DNA of 64,000 bases from Erysipelotrichaceae bacterium. Lineage in GTDB: Bacteria > Bacillota_I > Bacilli_A > Erysipelotrichales > Erysipelotrichaceae. The DNA is taken from assembly GCA_009773735.1 (NCBI GenBank), contig WSYG01000005.1, positions 47,007-111,006 on the forward strand. Direction: 5' to 3'. The notes beneath the pieces were generated by a model that was given only the letters and a program-made list of their open reading frames with translations, had not been told where the DNA came from and made no database searches. The translations under genes were made by a program, and so were the position numbers. Shown here in pieces: positions 38,389 to 47,463 of the stretch (positions are counted from its first letter, which is position 1; the number at the start of each line of letters is the position of its first letter).

Positions 38389-38462
38389 AGGGGTATAGTT
38401 CAATGGTAGAGCGCCGGTCTCCAAAACCGTCGATGTGGGTTCAACTCCTACTACCCCTGCCA
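38389..38462 (+). tRNA. trnW: tRNA-Trp (anticodon CCA)
   Basis: A full cloverleaf can be drawn by hand: acceptor AGGGGTA/TACCCCT, D arm with GGTAGAGC, anticodon stem CCGGT/ACCG with loop CTCCAAA giving anticodon CCA, T arm with GGGTTCAACTCC, and an encoded CCA tail. A CCA anticodon reads only UGG, in keeping with TGA as a stop codon here. Confidence 0.96.
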
Positions 38463-38473
38463 AATATACAGCA

Positions 38474-38496
38474 AGCCCACTTACGGTGGGTTTTAT
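38474..38496 (+). terminator. Terminator after tRNA-Trp
   Basis: Stem CCCAC/GTGGG extended by A-T and G-T pairs, followed by TTTTATT. Confidence 0.7.
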
Positions 38497-38571
38497 TATG
38501 CCTTAATGATGTTGCGAACACATTTCTTCATAAAATATTTATCATGTAAATTACTAAGGAAAAATCAGTCA

Positions 38572-38600
38572 AAATTACTTCCTATTGGTAATTTTTTTCT
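38572..38600 (+). terminator. Second possible terminator downstream of tRNA-Trp
   Basis: Stem AAATTAC/GTAATTT, 9-nt loop, then a T run. AT-rich and weak. Confidence 0.45.
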
Positions 38601-38704
38601 CCTTTACAATCATCCAACCTTAACTAAGTGACTGACTAAAAGTCATCCCTTTCTAGGTTGAAAATGTCCCTAAAAACCACAATTATCTTATTTTCTATAC
38701 TTTA

Positions 38705-38718
38705 CGAAAGCGTTTTCA
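38705..38718. promoter_or_regulatory. CcpA cre-like site
   Basis: CGAAAGCGTTTTCA differs from the cre consensus TGNAANCGNTNNCA at one position. It lies about 55 nt upstream of the -35 box of the large glycosidase-like gene, so carbon-catabolite control is likely. Confidence 0.65.
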
Positions 38719-38759
38719 CAAAACTCTCATATTTCTGAACGACTATTTCGGAAAACCCA

Positions 38760-38796
38760 TTGCTCTTTTAAAAACGGCACTATATAATCGATTATA
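38760..38796 (+). promoter_or_regulatory. Promoter with palindromic operator for the 1146-aa gene
   Basis: TTGCTC (38760-38765), 17-nt spacer, TATAAT (38783-38788). The -10 box is half of a perfect 14-bp palindrome TATAATCGATTATA (38783-38796), a candidate repressor site at the transcription start. The rest of the 38497-38759 gap shows no gene. Confidence 0.65.
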
Positions 38797-38833
38797 GTAG
38801 GAATATCAAAGAAATGAGAAAGAAACAAACATC

Positions 38834-41800
38834 ATGAAACCATCAAGTTTATTCTTCGGAAGCACATCGTTAAACGATGATAATGTAAAAGTTTCGCTTG
38901 AAACGGTATCAATCAAAAAGGAGTCATTCTTTAAGATTGAAAACTATAATCATATGAATCCGTTCTTTATGACCGTAGTGAGTGATGTTGACCATTGGAT
39001 GTTTATATCAAGTACGGGTGGACTAACTTGTGGACGCAAGAATGCAGAATCCGCACTATTCCCTTACTATACAGATGATAAAATCCATGACAGCTTTGAA
39101 AACACAGGATCCCATACCGTCATCATCGTCACAAGAGACGAAAACAATTTTTTATGGAAACCATTTTCTCTACATAACAGTAATGTATATAAAATCACCC
39201 GAAACCTTTATAAAAACACCATCGGTAATAAGATTATGTTTGAGGAAATCAATCATGATCTAGAAGTTGCTTTTACTTACACTTGGAAGAGCAGTAATGT
39301 ATATGGATTCATAAAAGAATCAAAGATTGTTAACCTAGCAAAGAAAGTTGTAAATGTTAAGGTCTTAGATGGACTTCGCAACATTCTTCCTTATGGAGTT
39401 AACACACAGTTACAAACATCTCTTAGTACCCTTCTTGATGGGTATAAGCGTTGTGAGTTGGTAGAAGGTGTTGGATTAGGGTTGTACAATCTGAGTTCAA
39501 TTTTGTCTGATAAAGCTGAACCAAGTGAATCATTAAAGGCAACGACAGTTTGGTCTAAAGGACTTGATCATCCTAAGCATCTCTTGTCTGAACAACAAAT
39601 AGAAGCTTTCTCTCTAAATCATGACATTGAAACAGAACTTGATGTTAAAGGAAGACGAGGATCTTACTATGTCGTAGATACACTTAAACTTAAGGATAAT
39701 GAATCTAAAGAGTGGGTTATCGTTGCTGACCTTAATCGAAGTGCTGTCGATGTTGCGAAGCTCATTAAAGAGCTAACTGAAAATTCATCCATTGTTGATG
39801 AAGTAAACACTGATGTTTCTAAAGGTGATTATAATCTTAAGAAGCTTGTGTTTAATGCAGATGGAATTCAATGCACTGCCAATGAAAAAGTAAGCTATCG
39901 ACACTTTTCAAATACGCTTTACAACATCATGCGTGGTGGTGTATATGCTGATGGCTATAACATTGAAAGAGATGACTTTAAAGCATTTGTCAAAGTTTGG
40001 AATAAAGATATTTATGCTCAACAGTTAGATTTCTTAAATAAGTTGCCAAACACAATCAACTTTAATGAATTACTCTCTCGAGTGGAAGGTTTAAACATCA
40101 AAGATTTCGAACGGCTTGTGCTTGAGTACTTACCTCTTACATACAGCAGACGTCATGGTGATCCAAGTCGTCCTTGGAACAGATTTAGTATTGAGGTCAC
40201 AAAAGAAGATGGTAGTAAAAAGCTGAACTTTGAAGGAAACTGGCGTGATATTTTCCAAAACTGGGAAGCATTATCCATGTCTTATCCAGTATTTACCCAG
40301 AGTATTATCGCTAAGTTTGTCAATGCCTCAACAGCTGATGGTTATAACCCATATCGTATTACGAAAAATGGTCTGGATTGGGAAGCTTCGAACCCAGATG
40401 AACCATGGTCAAATATTGGATACTGGGGAGATCATCAAATCATTTATCTGCTTAAACTCATGGAATTGTCCAAGGCTTATTATCCTCAGAAGTTGCAAGA
40501 CTATCTACACAAAGACATCTTTGTGTATGCCAATGTACCCTATAGAATCAAAGGATTTGATGCATTGGTTGAAGATCCAAGAAATACGATCGTATATGAT
40601 TTTGCGCTTGAAAAACACATTCACTCAAAAACTGACGATGTTGGATCTGATGGAAAGTTAATCTATAAAAATGATGAAACCTACAAAGTCAATTTGCTAG
40701 AGAAACTTTTAGTAACACTGCTTGCTAAACTCTCTAATTATGTGCCTGAAGGTGGAATATGGATGAATACACAGCGTCCAGAGTGGAATGATGCAAATAA
40801 TGCGTTGGTAGGAAATGGGTTATCCATGGTTACCTTGTATTATCTACATCGTTTCCAAACCTTTATGAAACAATTGGTTGATGAGATCGAATTGGATTCC
40901 ATCGACATTTCCGTTGAAGTTCTTCAAATGTTTAAAGATACAGCTGCAGTATTAAAAAATAATAAACATGTTCTTGGGCCAAAAATCTCTGATGATGTCC
41001 GATTTGAAATTATGCAAGCATTAGGCAATATTGGTGAAACCTATCGTAATGCCATTTACGCTGATGGCTTTAGCGGAAAGAAATCAGGAATTTCAATCAC
41101 TGAATTAAAAGAATTCATTGAAGTGACCATGATGCACTTAAAGGACTCCATTAAGAAGAATAAACGCGAAGACGGTCTTTATCATTCCTACAACCTCATT
41201 CGATTTGATAAACAAAGCTGCAGTATTTCCCATCTCTATGAGATGTTAGAAGGTCAAGTGTCTGTATTAAGTTCAAAAGCATTAAATGCTCAAGAAAGTC
41301 TGGGTGTCTTAAAAGCACTTAAACATAGTCCTATTTATCGAGAAGATCAAGATAGTTATATGCTTTATCCAAATCGTGATCTTCCTAAATTCTTAGATAA
41401 GAATATAATCCCTGATGCTCTGGTGATGTCTTCCGTTGTCTTAAAAGAGGAACTTGAACATCATCGTACTCGGTTTATAGAAAAAGATGTTTATGGGAAA
41501 TATCATTTCAACGGAAGATTCAGAAATGGTTATGACATGGAAAAAGCGCTCATAGCCACAAAAGAATATAAAGATGAAGATGTTAAGCATGTCAAAGAGA
41601 TTTTTTCAGATCTTTTTAATCACCATGCTTTTACCGGACGTTCTGGTACTTTCTATAAATATGAAGGTTTAGGATCCATTTATTGGCATATGGTATCTAA
41701 GTTGGTTTTAGCCACACAAGAAAACTTTGAAGATGTCTATTCTCAAAAGGGATTGAATGAAGAAGCATTAGCCCTACTTAATGGTTACAGATCATCTAAA

Positions 41801-42274
41801 GCAGGCATTGGAATTGAAAAATCACCAGATGTATACGGTGCATTCCCTACCGATGCTTATTCACATACTCCATCTTTTTCAGGTGTTCAACAACCCGGTT
41901 TGACAGGTCAAGTTAAAGAAGACTTTATCACACGCTTTGGGGAGTTGGGTGTGAAAGTTAAAGACGGTTTTGTCCATTTTGACCCAGTATTATTAGAAAA
42001 GTCTGAGTTCTTAAGTAAGAAACAAGCATGGTCATTACCAAGAAGTGGTGATGATGTGGAAAATGAAACAATTTTGTTAGATAAGAATTCATTAGGATTT
42101 ACATTCTGCACAATACCAGTAATCTATACGTTATCAGACCATAAGAAATGTGTTGTCACCTTCTTTGACAAAACAGAAAAAAGTTTTGATGATGCATTAG
42201 ATTTAGAAACAAGTCACAGCATATTTAATCGTGATGGTAAAATCGACAGAATTGAAGTATTTATAAAAGCATAA
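38834..42274 (+). CDS. Large six-hairpin glycosidase-like protein, function not established
   Basis: 1146 aa with no signal peptide, so cytoplasmic. An N-terminal beta-sandwich-like region has SSTGGLTCGRKN and ALFPYYTDDKI. The central region carries NFEGNWRDIFQNWEALS (~470), GYWGDHQIIYLLKLM (~530) and RPEWNDANNALVG (~650); the last recalls the DWND general-acid motif of GH94 phosphorylases. Overall it looks like an (alpha/alpha)6 carbohydrate-active enzyme, but I cannot assign a named family or substrate. A cre-like site and a palindromic operator upstream suggest sugar regulation. It is monocistronic; no strong Shine-Dalgarno precedes the ATG. Confidence 0.6.
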   Translation: MKPSSLFFGSTSLNDDNVKVSLETVSIKKESFFKIENYNHMNPFFMTVVSDVDHWMFISSTGGLTCGRKNAESALFPYYTDDKIHDSFENTGSHTVIIVTRDENNFLWKPFSLHNSNVYKITRNLYKNTIGNKIMFEEINHDLEVAFTYTWKSSNVYGFIKESKIVNLAKKVVNVKVLDGLRNILPYGVNTQLQTSLSTLLDGYKRCELVEGVGLGLYNLSSILSDKAEPSESLKATTVWSKGLDHPKHLLSEQQIEAFSLNHDIETELDVKGRRGSYYVVDTLKLKDNESKEWVIVADLNRSAVDVAKLIKELTENSSIVDEVNTDVSKGDYNLKKLVFNADGIQCTANEKVSYRHFSNTLYNIMRGGVYADGYNIERDDFKAFVKVWNKDIYAQQLDFLNKLPNTINFNELLSRVEGLNIKDFERLVLEYLPLTYSRRHGDPSRPWNRFSIEVTKEDGSKKLNFEGNWRDIFQNWEALSMSYPVFTQSIIAKFVNASTADGYNPYRITKNGLDWEASNPDEPWSNIGYWGDHQIIYLLKLMELSKAYYPQKLQDYLHKDIFVYANVPYRIKGFDALVEDPRNTIVYDFALEKHIHSKTDDVGSDGKLIYKNDETYKVNLLEKLLVTLLAKLSNYVPEGGIWMNTQRPEWNDANNALVGNGLSMVTLYYLHRFQTFMKQLVDEIELDSIDISVEVLQMFKDTAAVLKNNKHVLGPKISDDVRFEIMQALGNIGETYRNAIYADGFSGKKSGISITELKEFIEVTMMHLKDSIKKNKREDGLYHSYNLIRFDKQSCSISHLYEMLEGQVSVLSSKALNAQESLGVLKALKHSPIYREDQDSYMLYPNRDLPKFLDKNIIPDALVMSSVVLKEELEHHRTRFIEKDVYGKYHFNGRFRNGYDMEKALIATKEYKDEDVKHVKEIFSDLFNHHAFTGRSGTFYKYEGLGSIYWHMVSKLVLATQENFEDVYSQKGLNEEALALLNGYRSSKAGIGIEKSPDVYGAFPTDAYSHTPSFSGVQQPGLTGQVKEDFITRFGELGVKVKDGFVHFDPVLLEKSEFLSKKQAWSLPRSGDDVENETILLDKNSLGFTFCTIPVIYTLSDHKKCVVTFFDKTEKSFDDALDLETSHSIFNRDGKIDRIEVFIKA

Positions 42275-42418
42275 ATTGAGTTAAATTTAATCGTGTATCT
42301 ATATAGTATTCTTGACGCTAACCCTAGTTTTTTCTAGCACATAATAATAACATACAATTATGATACGATTCCTTTACTCTTTATTGAATGGTTCAAATTT
42401 TGAGCTAGAGCAATGATG

Positions 42419-42476
42419 GGTTCATGATCAGCGTGCTTGTTTTTGTGTCTACAAAACAAGATCATCACATGAATCG
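42419..42476 (+). other. Long imperfect hairpin in the leader of the baeRF gene
   Basis: CTTGTTTT/AAAACAAG pairs around a 9-nt loop and is extended by the imperfect arms TTCATGATCAGCGTG and ATCATCACATGAA. It could be a leader structure or an operator. The remaining 42275-42509 sequence shows no gene. Confidence 0.4.
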
Positions 42477-42509
42477 AATCCTCATAAAATCGAAAGGAAG
42501 TAATTCAAT

Positions 42510-43661
42510 ATGTTATATGAAATCGTACATCGTTTTCCACAGGATATGATTCCCAAAGAGAATGGGCCGTTTATATCGCTTTATCAGCCTACACACAGGT
42601 CTTTCCCGGATAGAAAACAAGATCATATTGTTTTTAAGAATCTGATTCGTGAAATTGAAAATTCGTTTAAACTGAAATTAGATGAGGCTTTGGTTGAATC
42701 CATTATGAAACCATTTCATGAACTCAAGGAAGATGATGATTTTTGGAATGCTACTTCTGAAGGGATTGCTGTGTTTGCCAATCAAGATAAATGCATTGTC
42801 TACAATCTTAACAATCCCGTTAAAGAATTCGCAGTAGTGGCCAATAGTTATCATATCAAACCACTTTTACAAGCTTTTCAGTCCATAGAAAATTTCCAAT
42901 TATTGGGAATAAATCGTGAGAAATTTACACTTTATCAGGGCAATCGATTTGGCTTGAACGAGATTAAAATAGACTCAGATACACTAAAAACCTTGCACGA
43001 GGTGTTAGGAGATCGCGATACCGAGTCGCACCTATCTCAAAGGTCAACTTCAAGTGTAAATGGTCCAACGATGTATCATGGGCAAAGTGACACAAATTCA
43101 AAAATTGATATAGACACCGAAAAATATTTCAGGTATGTGGATTCTTTTGTTCTAGAGAACTATTCAAAAATTTCAAAACTTCCTCTTATTTTAGTTTGTT
43201 TAACTGAATATCGTACCGAATTCAATAAACTAAGCAATAATCCTTATTTACTAGAAGAAGGCATCAATAAATCCATTGAATCCCTTGAACTGGATGAAAT
43301 ACACTCTATGGCTAGAGAGATTATGGATGTCATCAATAGTGAGAAGACTCAAAAACTTACGGATGCCTACGGTAGTGCATCAGCTGCATCCTTAGGTTCT
43401 TCTGACTTAATCGAAGTAGCAAAAGCAGCCTTCGAAAGTCGAGTTGATACACTTTTTATTGAAGAAGACAAAATTATACCAGGGAAATTAGATGACAAAA
43501 ACGGTAAAATCAAATTCGGTGATACTGATAGTACTAATTTTGATGATATCCTGGATGATTTGGCTGAATTGGTATTACTGTATGGTGGTAAAGTATATGT
43601 CTTGCCTAAGGATAAAATGCCTAGCACCACAGGGATTACTGCTATTTACAGATACAATTAA
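42510..43661 (+). CDS. baeRF-family (bacterial eRF1-like) protein
   Basis: 383 aa. The N-terminal block FISLYQPTHR followed by QDHIVFKNLIREIE, and the C-terminal block with GGKVYVLPKDKMPSTTGITAIYRY, match bacterial relatives of archaeo-eukaryotic release factor 1 (baeRF3-like). Such proteins keep the eRF1 domain-2/3 fold and have been proposed to act at the ribosome in stress or translation conflict; no function is proven for this one. AAAGGAAG lies upstream of the ATG. The gene is monocistronic behind a long hairpin leader. Confidence 0.78.
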   Translation: MLYEIVHRFPQDMIPKENGPFISLYQPTHRSFPDRKQDHIVFKNLIREIENSFKLKLDEALVESIMKPFHELKEDDDFWNATSEGIAVFANQDKCIVYNLNNPVKEFAVVANSYHIKPLLQAFQSIENFQLLGINREKFTLYQGNRFGLNEIKIDSDTLKTLHEVLGDRDTESHLSQRSTSSVNGPTMYHGQSDTNSKIDIDTEKYFRYVDSFVLENYSKISKLPLILVCLTEYRTEFNKLSNNPYLLEEGINKSIESLELDEIHSMAREIMDVINSEKTQKLTDAYGSASAASLGSSDLIEVAKAAFESRVDTLFIEEDKIIPGKLDDKNGKIKFGDTDSTNFDDILDDLAELVLLYGGKVYVLPKDKMPSTTGITAIYRYN

Positions 43662-43735
43662 GCTATAGTAACAACAAAATTTAGCAGATCTTTTAAAGCC
43701 GTTCACAAAAAGATATAACAGGTCTAAAACTGTCA

Positions 43736-43766
43736 TAAAAAAAGCAATCTGGAAACAGATTGCTTT
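43736..43766 (-). terminator. Terminator after nagA
   Basis: 11-bp perfect stem AAAGCAATCTG/CAGATTGCTTT, GAAA loop, minus-strand T run. Confidence 0.88.
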
Positions 43767-43773
43767 CATTGAT

Positions 43774-44898
43774 TTAGCAGGATTTGATGCCTTTACAGTA
43801 AGTCTGTAACACATCGAATGCAGGGTTAAGAACCGTAATATCTGCATCTTTACCAATCTCAATGGTTCCTTTACGGTCATCGACATTCAGATAGGTTGCA
43901 GGATTGATCGTTGCAGCTTGAATAGCTGTTTTAAGCGGTAAGCGAGCATTCTTGAACATATTGAACACACCGGTATTAACATTCAGTGTTGAACCAGACA
44001 AATTACCTAGTTCATCGCGAATACCACCATCGGCTGATTTCTTACGTGTATATCCACCTAAACTACCTTCGAAATCTTTGTAGCAACTTGAGTCTGTGAC
44101 CAACATCAGTTTATCATCGCCTTTCATACGGCCAATGATGTTGACAGTTTCAAAATGCAAATGCAGTCCATCGACAATGACTTCCGCAAACAAATCATCG
44201 ATGTTCATGGCTGCGCCAAACACACCAGGTTCTCTATGATGAAACGGACGCATCGCATTACCGGTATGAGTTACTCCACGTAATCCATGATCGACAGCAT
44301 CCCGAGTTTGTTTATAGGTTGCTCCAGTATGTGCTACTGATACACGCACTCCATGTTGTGTCGCATATTCCAGGAATTTGAACTGATCATCGTATTCAAT
44401 GGCTAACGCAACGCTCAGTATGCGATTGTTGGAAGCATCGATGTATTTCTGAAGGACTTCTGGATTGGGTTTGACGATGCTGTATTTGTCTTGAGCCCCA
44501 TTGTATTGGTGAGAGATAAAGTTACCTTCTACGTTGATGCCTAGTATTTCAGCGCCTTCATGATCTTTATCCATCGATTCAGATATGATCCGTAATGCGA
44601 CTAAATTATCAGTTTCTTTTTGAGTAGAAGTCGTGGCCAAGAAAGAGGTGACCCCTTCTAAAGGCATATGCTTCTTCCAGAAATTCATGGATTCTAGAGT
44701 TGGAAAATTGGCCCAAGCTCCACCATAACCATGCGTATGAATATCGATAAATCCTGGGAATACATAATTATCCCCATAATCTTCATCCACCTTTTTAGAA
44801 TTGTATTCAAATAAATTTACGATCTTTCCATCAATCAGTTCGACTTGCATGGGAACCAGTGTCGCATTAATCCATACTTTTGTGCTTTGAATAATCAT
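43774..44898 (-). CDS. nagA: N-acetylglucosamine-6-phosphate deacetylase
   Basis: About 374-aa amidohydrolase that converts GlcNAc-6-P to glucosamine-6-P, linking amino-sugar salvage to glycolysis and wall synthesis. The metal motif is DIHTHGYGG; further family blocks are GINVEGNFIS (catalytic Glu), VAHTGATY, THTGNAM and VTDSS. The start MIIQSTKVW at 44898 follows AAAGGAGC; the ORF track's extra 29 codons lack support. No nagB or PTS genes are adjacent. Confidence 0.95.
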   Translation of the reverse strand: MIIQSTKVWINATLVPMQVELIDGKIVNLFEYNSKKVDEDYGDNYVFPGFIDIHTHGYGGAWANFPTLESMNFWKKHMPLEGVTSFLATTSTQKETDNLVALRIISESMDKDHEGAEILGINVEGNFISHQYNGAQDKYSIVKPNPEVLQKYIDASNNRILSVALAIEYDDQFKFLEYATQHGVRVSVAHTGATYKQTRDAVDHGLRGVTHTGNAMRPFHHREPGVFGAAMNIDDLFAEVIVDGLHLHFETVNIIGRMKGDDKLMLVTDSSCYKDFEGSLGGYTRKKSADGGIRDELGNLSGSTLNVNTGVFNMFKNARLPLKTAIQAATINPATYLNVDDRKGTIEIGKDADITVLNPAFDVLQTYCKGIKSC

Positions 44899-45177
44899 TT
44901 TTGCTCCTTTGGTGTCACAATTAAAATAATAGTGTATACGATCAAGTCTTAGATAATAGACACCTTGTATTGTTTTTACAAACATATCATACAGGAGTTT
45001 ACTTCTACCAACAAATCAATCGCTCACAAATATTTAATAATTTTGTGCCTTAACAGACTTTGTTCATTTTCAATCATAGCTTTAAAGCACTTATCATCCT
45101 ATCATTTTTACACATGAAATCATTGAGCAGATTTCATCCAAGCTACTCATTTTGAAGCATATATTGTGTTGATGTTC

Positions 45178-45186
45178 TGTTATAAT
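45178..45186 (+). promoter_or_regulatory. Extended -10 of the EamA gene (leaderless)
   Basis: TGTTATAAT ends 6 nt before the GTG start at 45193, and no Shine-Dalgarno is present. Confidence 0.6.
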
Positions 45187-45192
45187 GTTCTA

Positions 45193-46002
45193 GTGAAAAC
45201 CAACAAATCTGGCCCCTTCTTTATTCTGTTGGCTGCGCTCTTTTGGAGCCTCGGCGGTGTTTTAAGCAAACTTATTCCTTGGTCAGGCATTTCGATCGCA
45301 GCGGTACGCAGTGTCGTAGCGGCACTGACCATAGGGATCTATAGAAAATCATTTCGATTTAAAGCAACTCCTTCTACGATCGCAGCATCCATCTTTATTT
45401 TGACTACAACGGTTTTATTTATGATGGCCAATAAAATGACCAGTGCTGCCAATGCGATCGTCCTACAATATACTTCACCGTTATTCATCATCATCTTATC
45501 TTTGATCGTCTTTAAACAAAGACCTAAGAAACGCGATGCCTTTGCGTTATTAGGGGTTGGTTTTGGGATCGGTCTTTTCTTTTTTGAACAATTTAGAAGT
45601 GGTAACTATTGGGGAGATTTGCTTGCGTTAGGCTCAGGCTTGACGTTTGCGGGGGTTTTCTTTTCAAATAAGCTCAAAGGTGCTTCACCGATCGATGCGA
45701 CCTTTATGGGTAATCTATTGGGTATTGTATTCTTGCCTTATCTGGCTTTTGATACTTTGTTTCTTTCAAATCAAGGAGCAATGCCTTGGATCACGATCAT
45801 CATCATGGGTGTCTTTCAACAAGCCTTTGGATATATCTTTTTCTCAAAAGGCATCAAACATACTTCCGCGACCACTGCCAGTATCATCGCAACTTTAGAA
45901 CCGATTCTTAATCCAATCTGGGTCTTTTTGGTTATTGGAGAACTACCAAAACCTTTGGCTCTACAACACGATCGTTACCAAAGAGAACTTCAAATCCGTT
46001 AA
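45193..46002 (+). CDS. DMT/EamA-family transporter, C-terminus disrupted
   Basis: 269 aa starting at GTG (VKTNKSGPFF). Nine membrane helices of the usual ten are visible in two EamA repeats. After LEPILNPIWVFLVIGELPKPLAL the frame ends in an unrelated QHDRYQRELQIR. In the +1 frame the DNA reads LYNTIVTKENFKS..., like the tail of an EamA protein. A deletion of the last helix plus a frame change between GGCT and CTAC at about 45960 explains this. The transporter may be inactive, or the assembly may be faulty. Substrate unknown. Confidence 0.78.
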   Translation: MKTNKSGPFFILLAALFWSLGGVLSKLIPWSGISIAAVRSVVAALTIGIYRKSFRFKATPSTIAASIFILTTTVLFMMANKMTSAANAIVLQYTSPLFIIILSLIVFKQRPKKRDAFALLGVGFGIGLFFFEQFRSGNYWGDLLALGSGLTFAGVFFSNKLKGASPIDATFMGNLLGIVFLPYLAFDTLFLSNQGAMPWITIIIMGVFQQAFGYIFFSKGIKHTSATTASIIATLEPILNPIWVFLVIGELPKPLALQHDRYQRELQIR

Positions 46003-46026
46003 GATCACTCAAATACAAACATAGAA

Positions 46027-46047
46027 AAAGAGCCGTAATGGCTCTTT
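46027..46047. terminator. Bidirectional terminator
   Basis: 8-bp stem AAAGAGCC/GGCTCTTT, 5-nt loop, T-rich on both sides, better on the minus strand. Confidence 0.7.
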
Positions 46048-46131
46048 AGTTTAATAATTAATGGTTAGTTCCCGCTTTAATTCAACGGTGTCGTAATCTC
46101 CACAAAATGTGCAGCTTGAAAATTGAGGGAT

Positions 46132-46707
46132 TTAAACTTTTTTATTGCGCAATTCTGATACTTTTTGATGATTCTTCGCAACTGTTACAACACGTTGGAT
46201 ACGCCTTAAACGAGTTTCACTTTTTTTTGAGGTATTGATCCAGTAGATGGCTTGTAATTTTTTATCGTAGTTTGCTAATGCACTCGCTTCATTCTCAAGT
46301 GCACTTCTAAAATCAAGAGGCAACTCAGTGTTCTTTATGGAAGTATAGGCTGATTGCCAAGTTCCTGCTTTTTGTCCAGACTCAACAGACTTTAACCCCA
46401 TAGGGAACATTCTTCCTTCTTGGATCAAAGTCTCTGCTCTGGTTCGATTGATCAAGGACCAAACACTATTAGATCTTCTAGGTGTAAATCTTAAATAGAA
46501 ATAGTCTTGATCAATGGTATGTAGTCTACCATCGATCCATCCAAAACGCAGGGCTTCAATAACAGCATCACTGAGTAATATCCCTGGCTTTAGCGCATTC
46601 TTTTTCTTGATTCTTAACCAAGCCAAGGGTTCAGTCGTATGATGAGCCATGAGCCAATTTGACCATTCATTCAACTCATCAAAATCTAATTCTATATCTT
46701 TATTCAT
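46132..46707 (-). CDS. YdeI/OmpD-associated family protein
   Basis: 191 aa of the COG4430 type. Family blocks SDAVIEALRFGWIDGR, YFYLRFTPRR, SVWSLINRTRAE and the lysine/arginine-rich tail (NTSKKSETRLRRI) are visible. Members have been linked to stress and antimicrobial-peptide resistance, but the biochemical role is unclear. It follows the molybdopterin-type lipoprotein by 5 nt. Confidence 0.85.
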   Translation of the reverse strand: MNKDIELDFDELNEWSNWLMAHHTTEPLAWLRIKKKNALKPGILLSDAVIEALRFGWIDGRLHTIDQDYFYLRFTPRRSNSVWSLINRTRAETLIQEGRMFPMGLKSVESGQKAGTWQSAYTSIKNTELPLDFRSALENEASALANYDKKLQAIYWINTSKKSETRLRRIQRVVTVAKNHQKVSELRNKKV

Positions 46708-46712
46708 ATTTC

Positions 46713-47372
46713 TTAGTTATCGGTTTCGGCATCATTTTCATAGCCTAATGATTCCCAATACCCTTTATACGATTCATCAGATGATAATTCGATTTCAGTG
46801 ACCCATCTGGCCCATTTATAACCCAATTTATTTTCAGCGACGACGATGAAAGGATAACCCATTTCATTTGGCAGTTCGAGTCCATTGGCTTTATAAGCCA
46901 GAATCAACTGGCGATCTTTGATGACAGAATAAGGTAAGGACGTTGTATAACCATCTTCAGCATGAAAGATGACAGTTTTAGCAGTATTGCTTGCTTGAGC
47001 AAGATCAATCAGATCGCTTAATAAGACCCCTTCCCACAAGATGGTCGCATCCCAACCTTCTACACAATGCAAGGTAATTAATCGTTTATGGGTCGTCAGC
47101 TTCAAAACATCTTGATAACTCAAAGTGACTTCAGTACCAACCAAACCTGTAATCTTGAGTACATAATTACTGATATCGATGTTTTGAACACCAGAGATTG
47201 AGTTATCACGAGGGCCAATTGCCGGATCTAAGAGTTTACCTTGATACTCTTGGATTTCAAGTGCTCTAAATCGAGATAATGTTGCTTGTGTATGAACATC
47301 TACTCCTGGTTTTACGGTACATGCGGTCAACATCAACAAGCTCAGCCTCAACATCAATTTGCTTACTCTCAT
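46713..47372 (-). CDS. Lipoprotein with sulfite-oxidase-type molybdopterin domain
   Basis: 219 aa. A lipoprotein signal ends in LLMLTAC. The rest is an Oxidored_molyb (sulfite oxidase/MsrP-like) domain: LHCVEGWDATILWEGV holds the molybdenum-ligand Cys, and PYSVIKDRQLILAYKANG and KWARWVTEIEL are typical. It is therefore a predicted extracellular molybdoenzyme, perhaps reducing methionine sulfoxide or another oxyanion. No moa/moe cofactor genes or heme partner lie in the window. Confidence 0.82.
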   Translation of the reverse strand: MRVSKLMLRLSLLMLTACTVKPGVDVHTQATLSRFRALEIQEYQGKLLDPAIGPRDNSISGVQNIDISNYVLKITGLVGTEVTLSYQDVLKLTTHKRLITLHCVEGWDATILWEGVLLSDLIDLAQASNTAKTVIFHAEDGYTTSLPYSVIKDRQLILAYKANGLELPNEMGYPFIVVAENKLGYKWARWVTEIELSSDESYKGYWESLGYENDAETDN

Positions 47373-47451
47373 GGTGCTCCTTTGTGATTAACATCTTTAT
47401 CTAAACAAAGTATACACCAATCATCTCACAACATCTTTATGGTTCATCGTC

Positions 47452-47457
47452 TATAAT
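47452..47457 (+). promoter_or_regulatory. -10 box of the methyltransferase gene (leaderless)
   Basis: Perfect TATAAT ending 6 nt before the ATG, with no Shine-Dalgarno. Confidence 0.55.
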
Positions 47458-47463
47458 AAGATT

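Noticed and set aside
40230-40661. 143-aa ORF within the large glycosidase-like gene
   Set aside because: Another frame on the same strand inside a well-formed gene; composition looks like a shadow.
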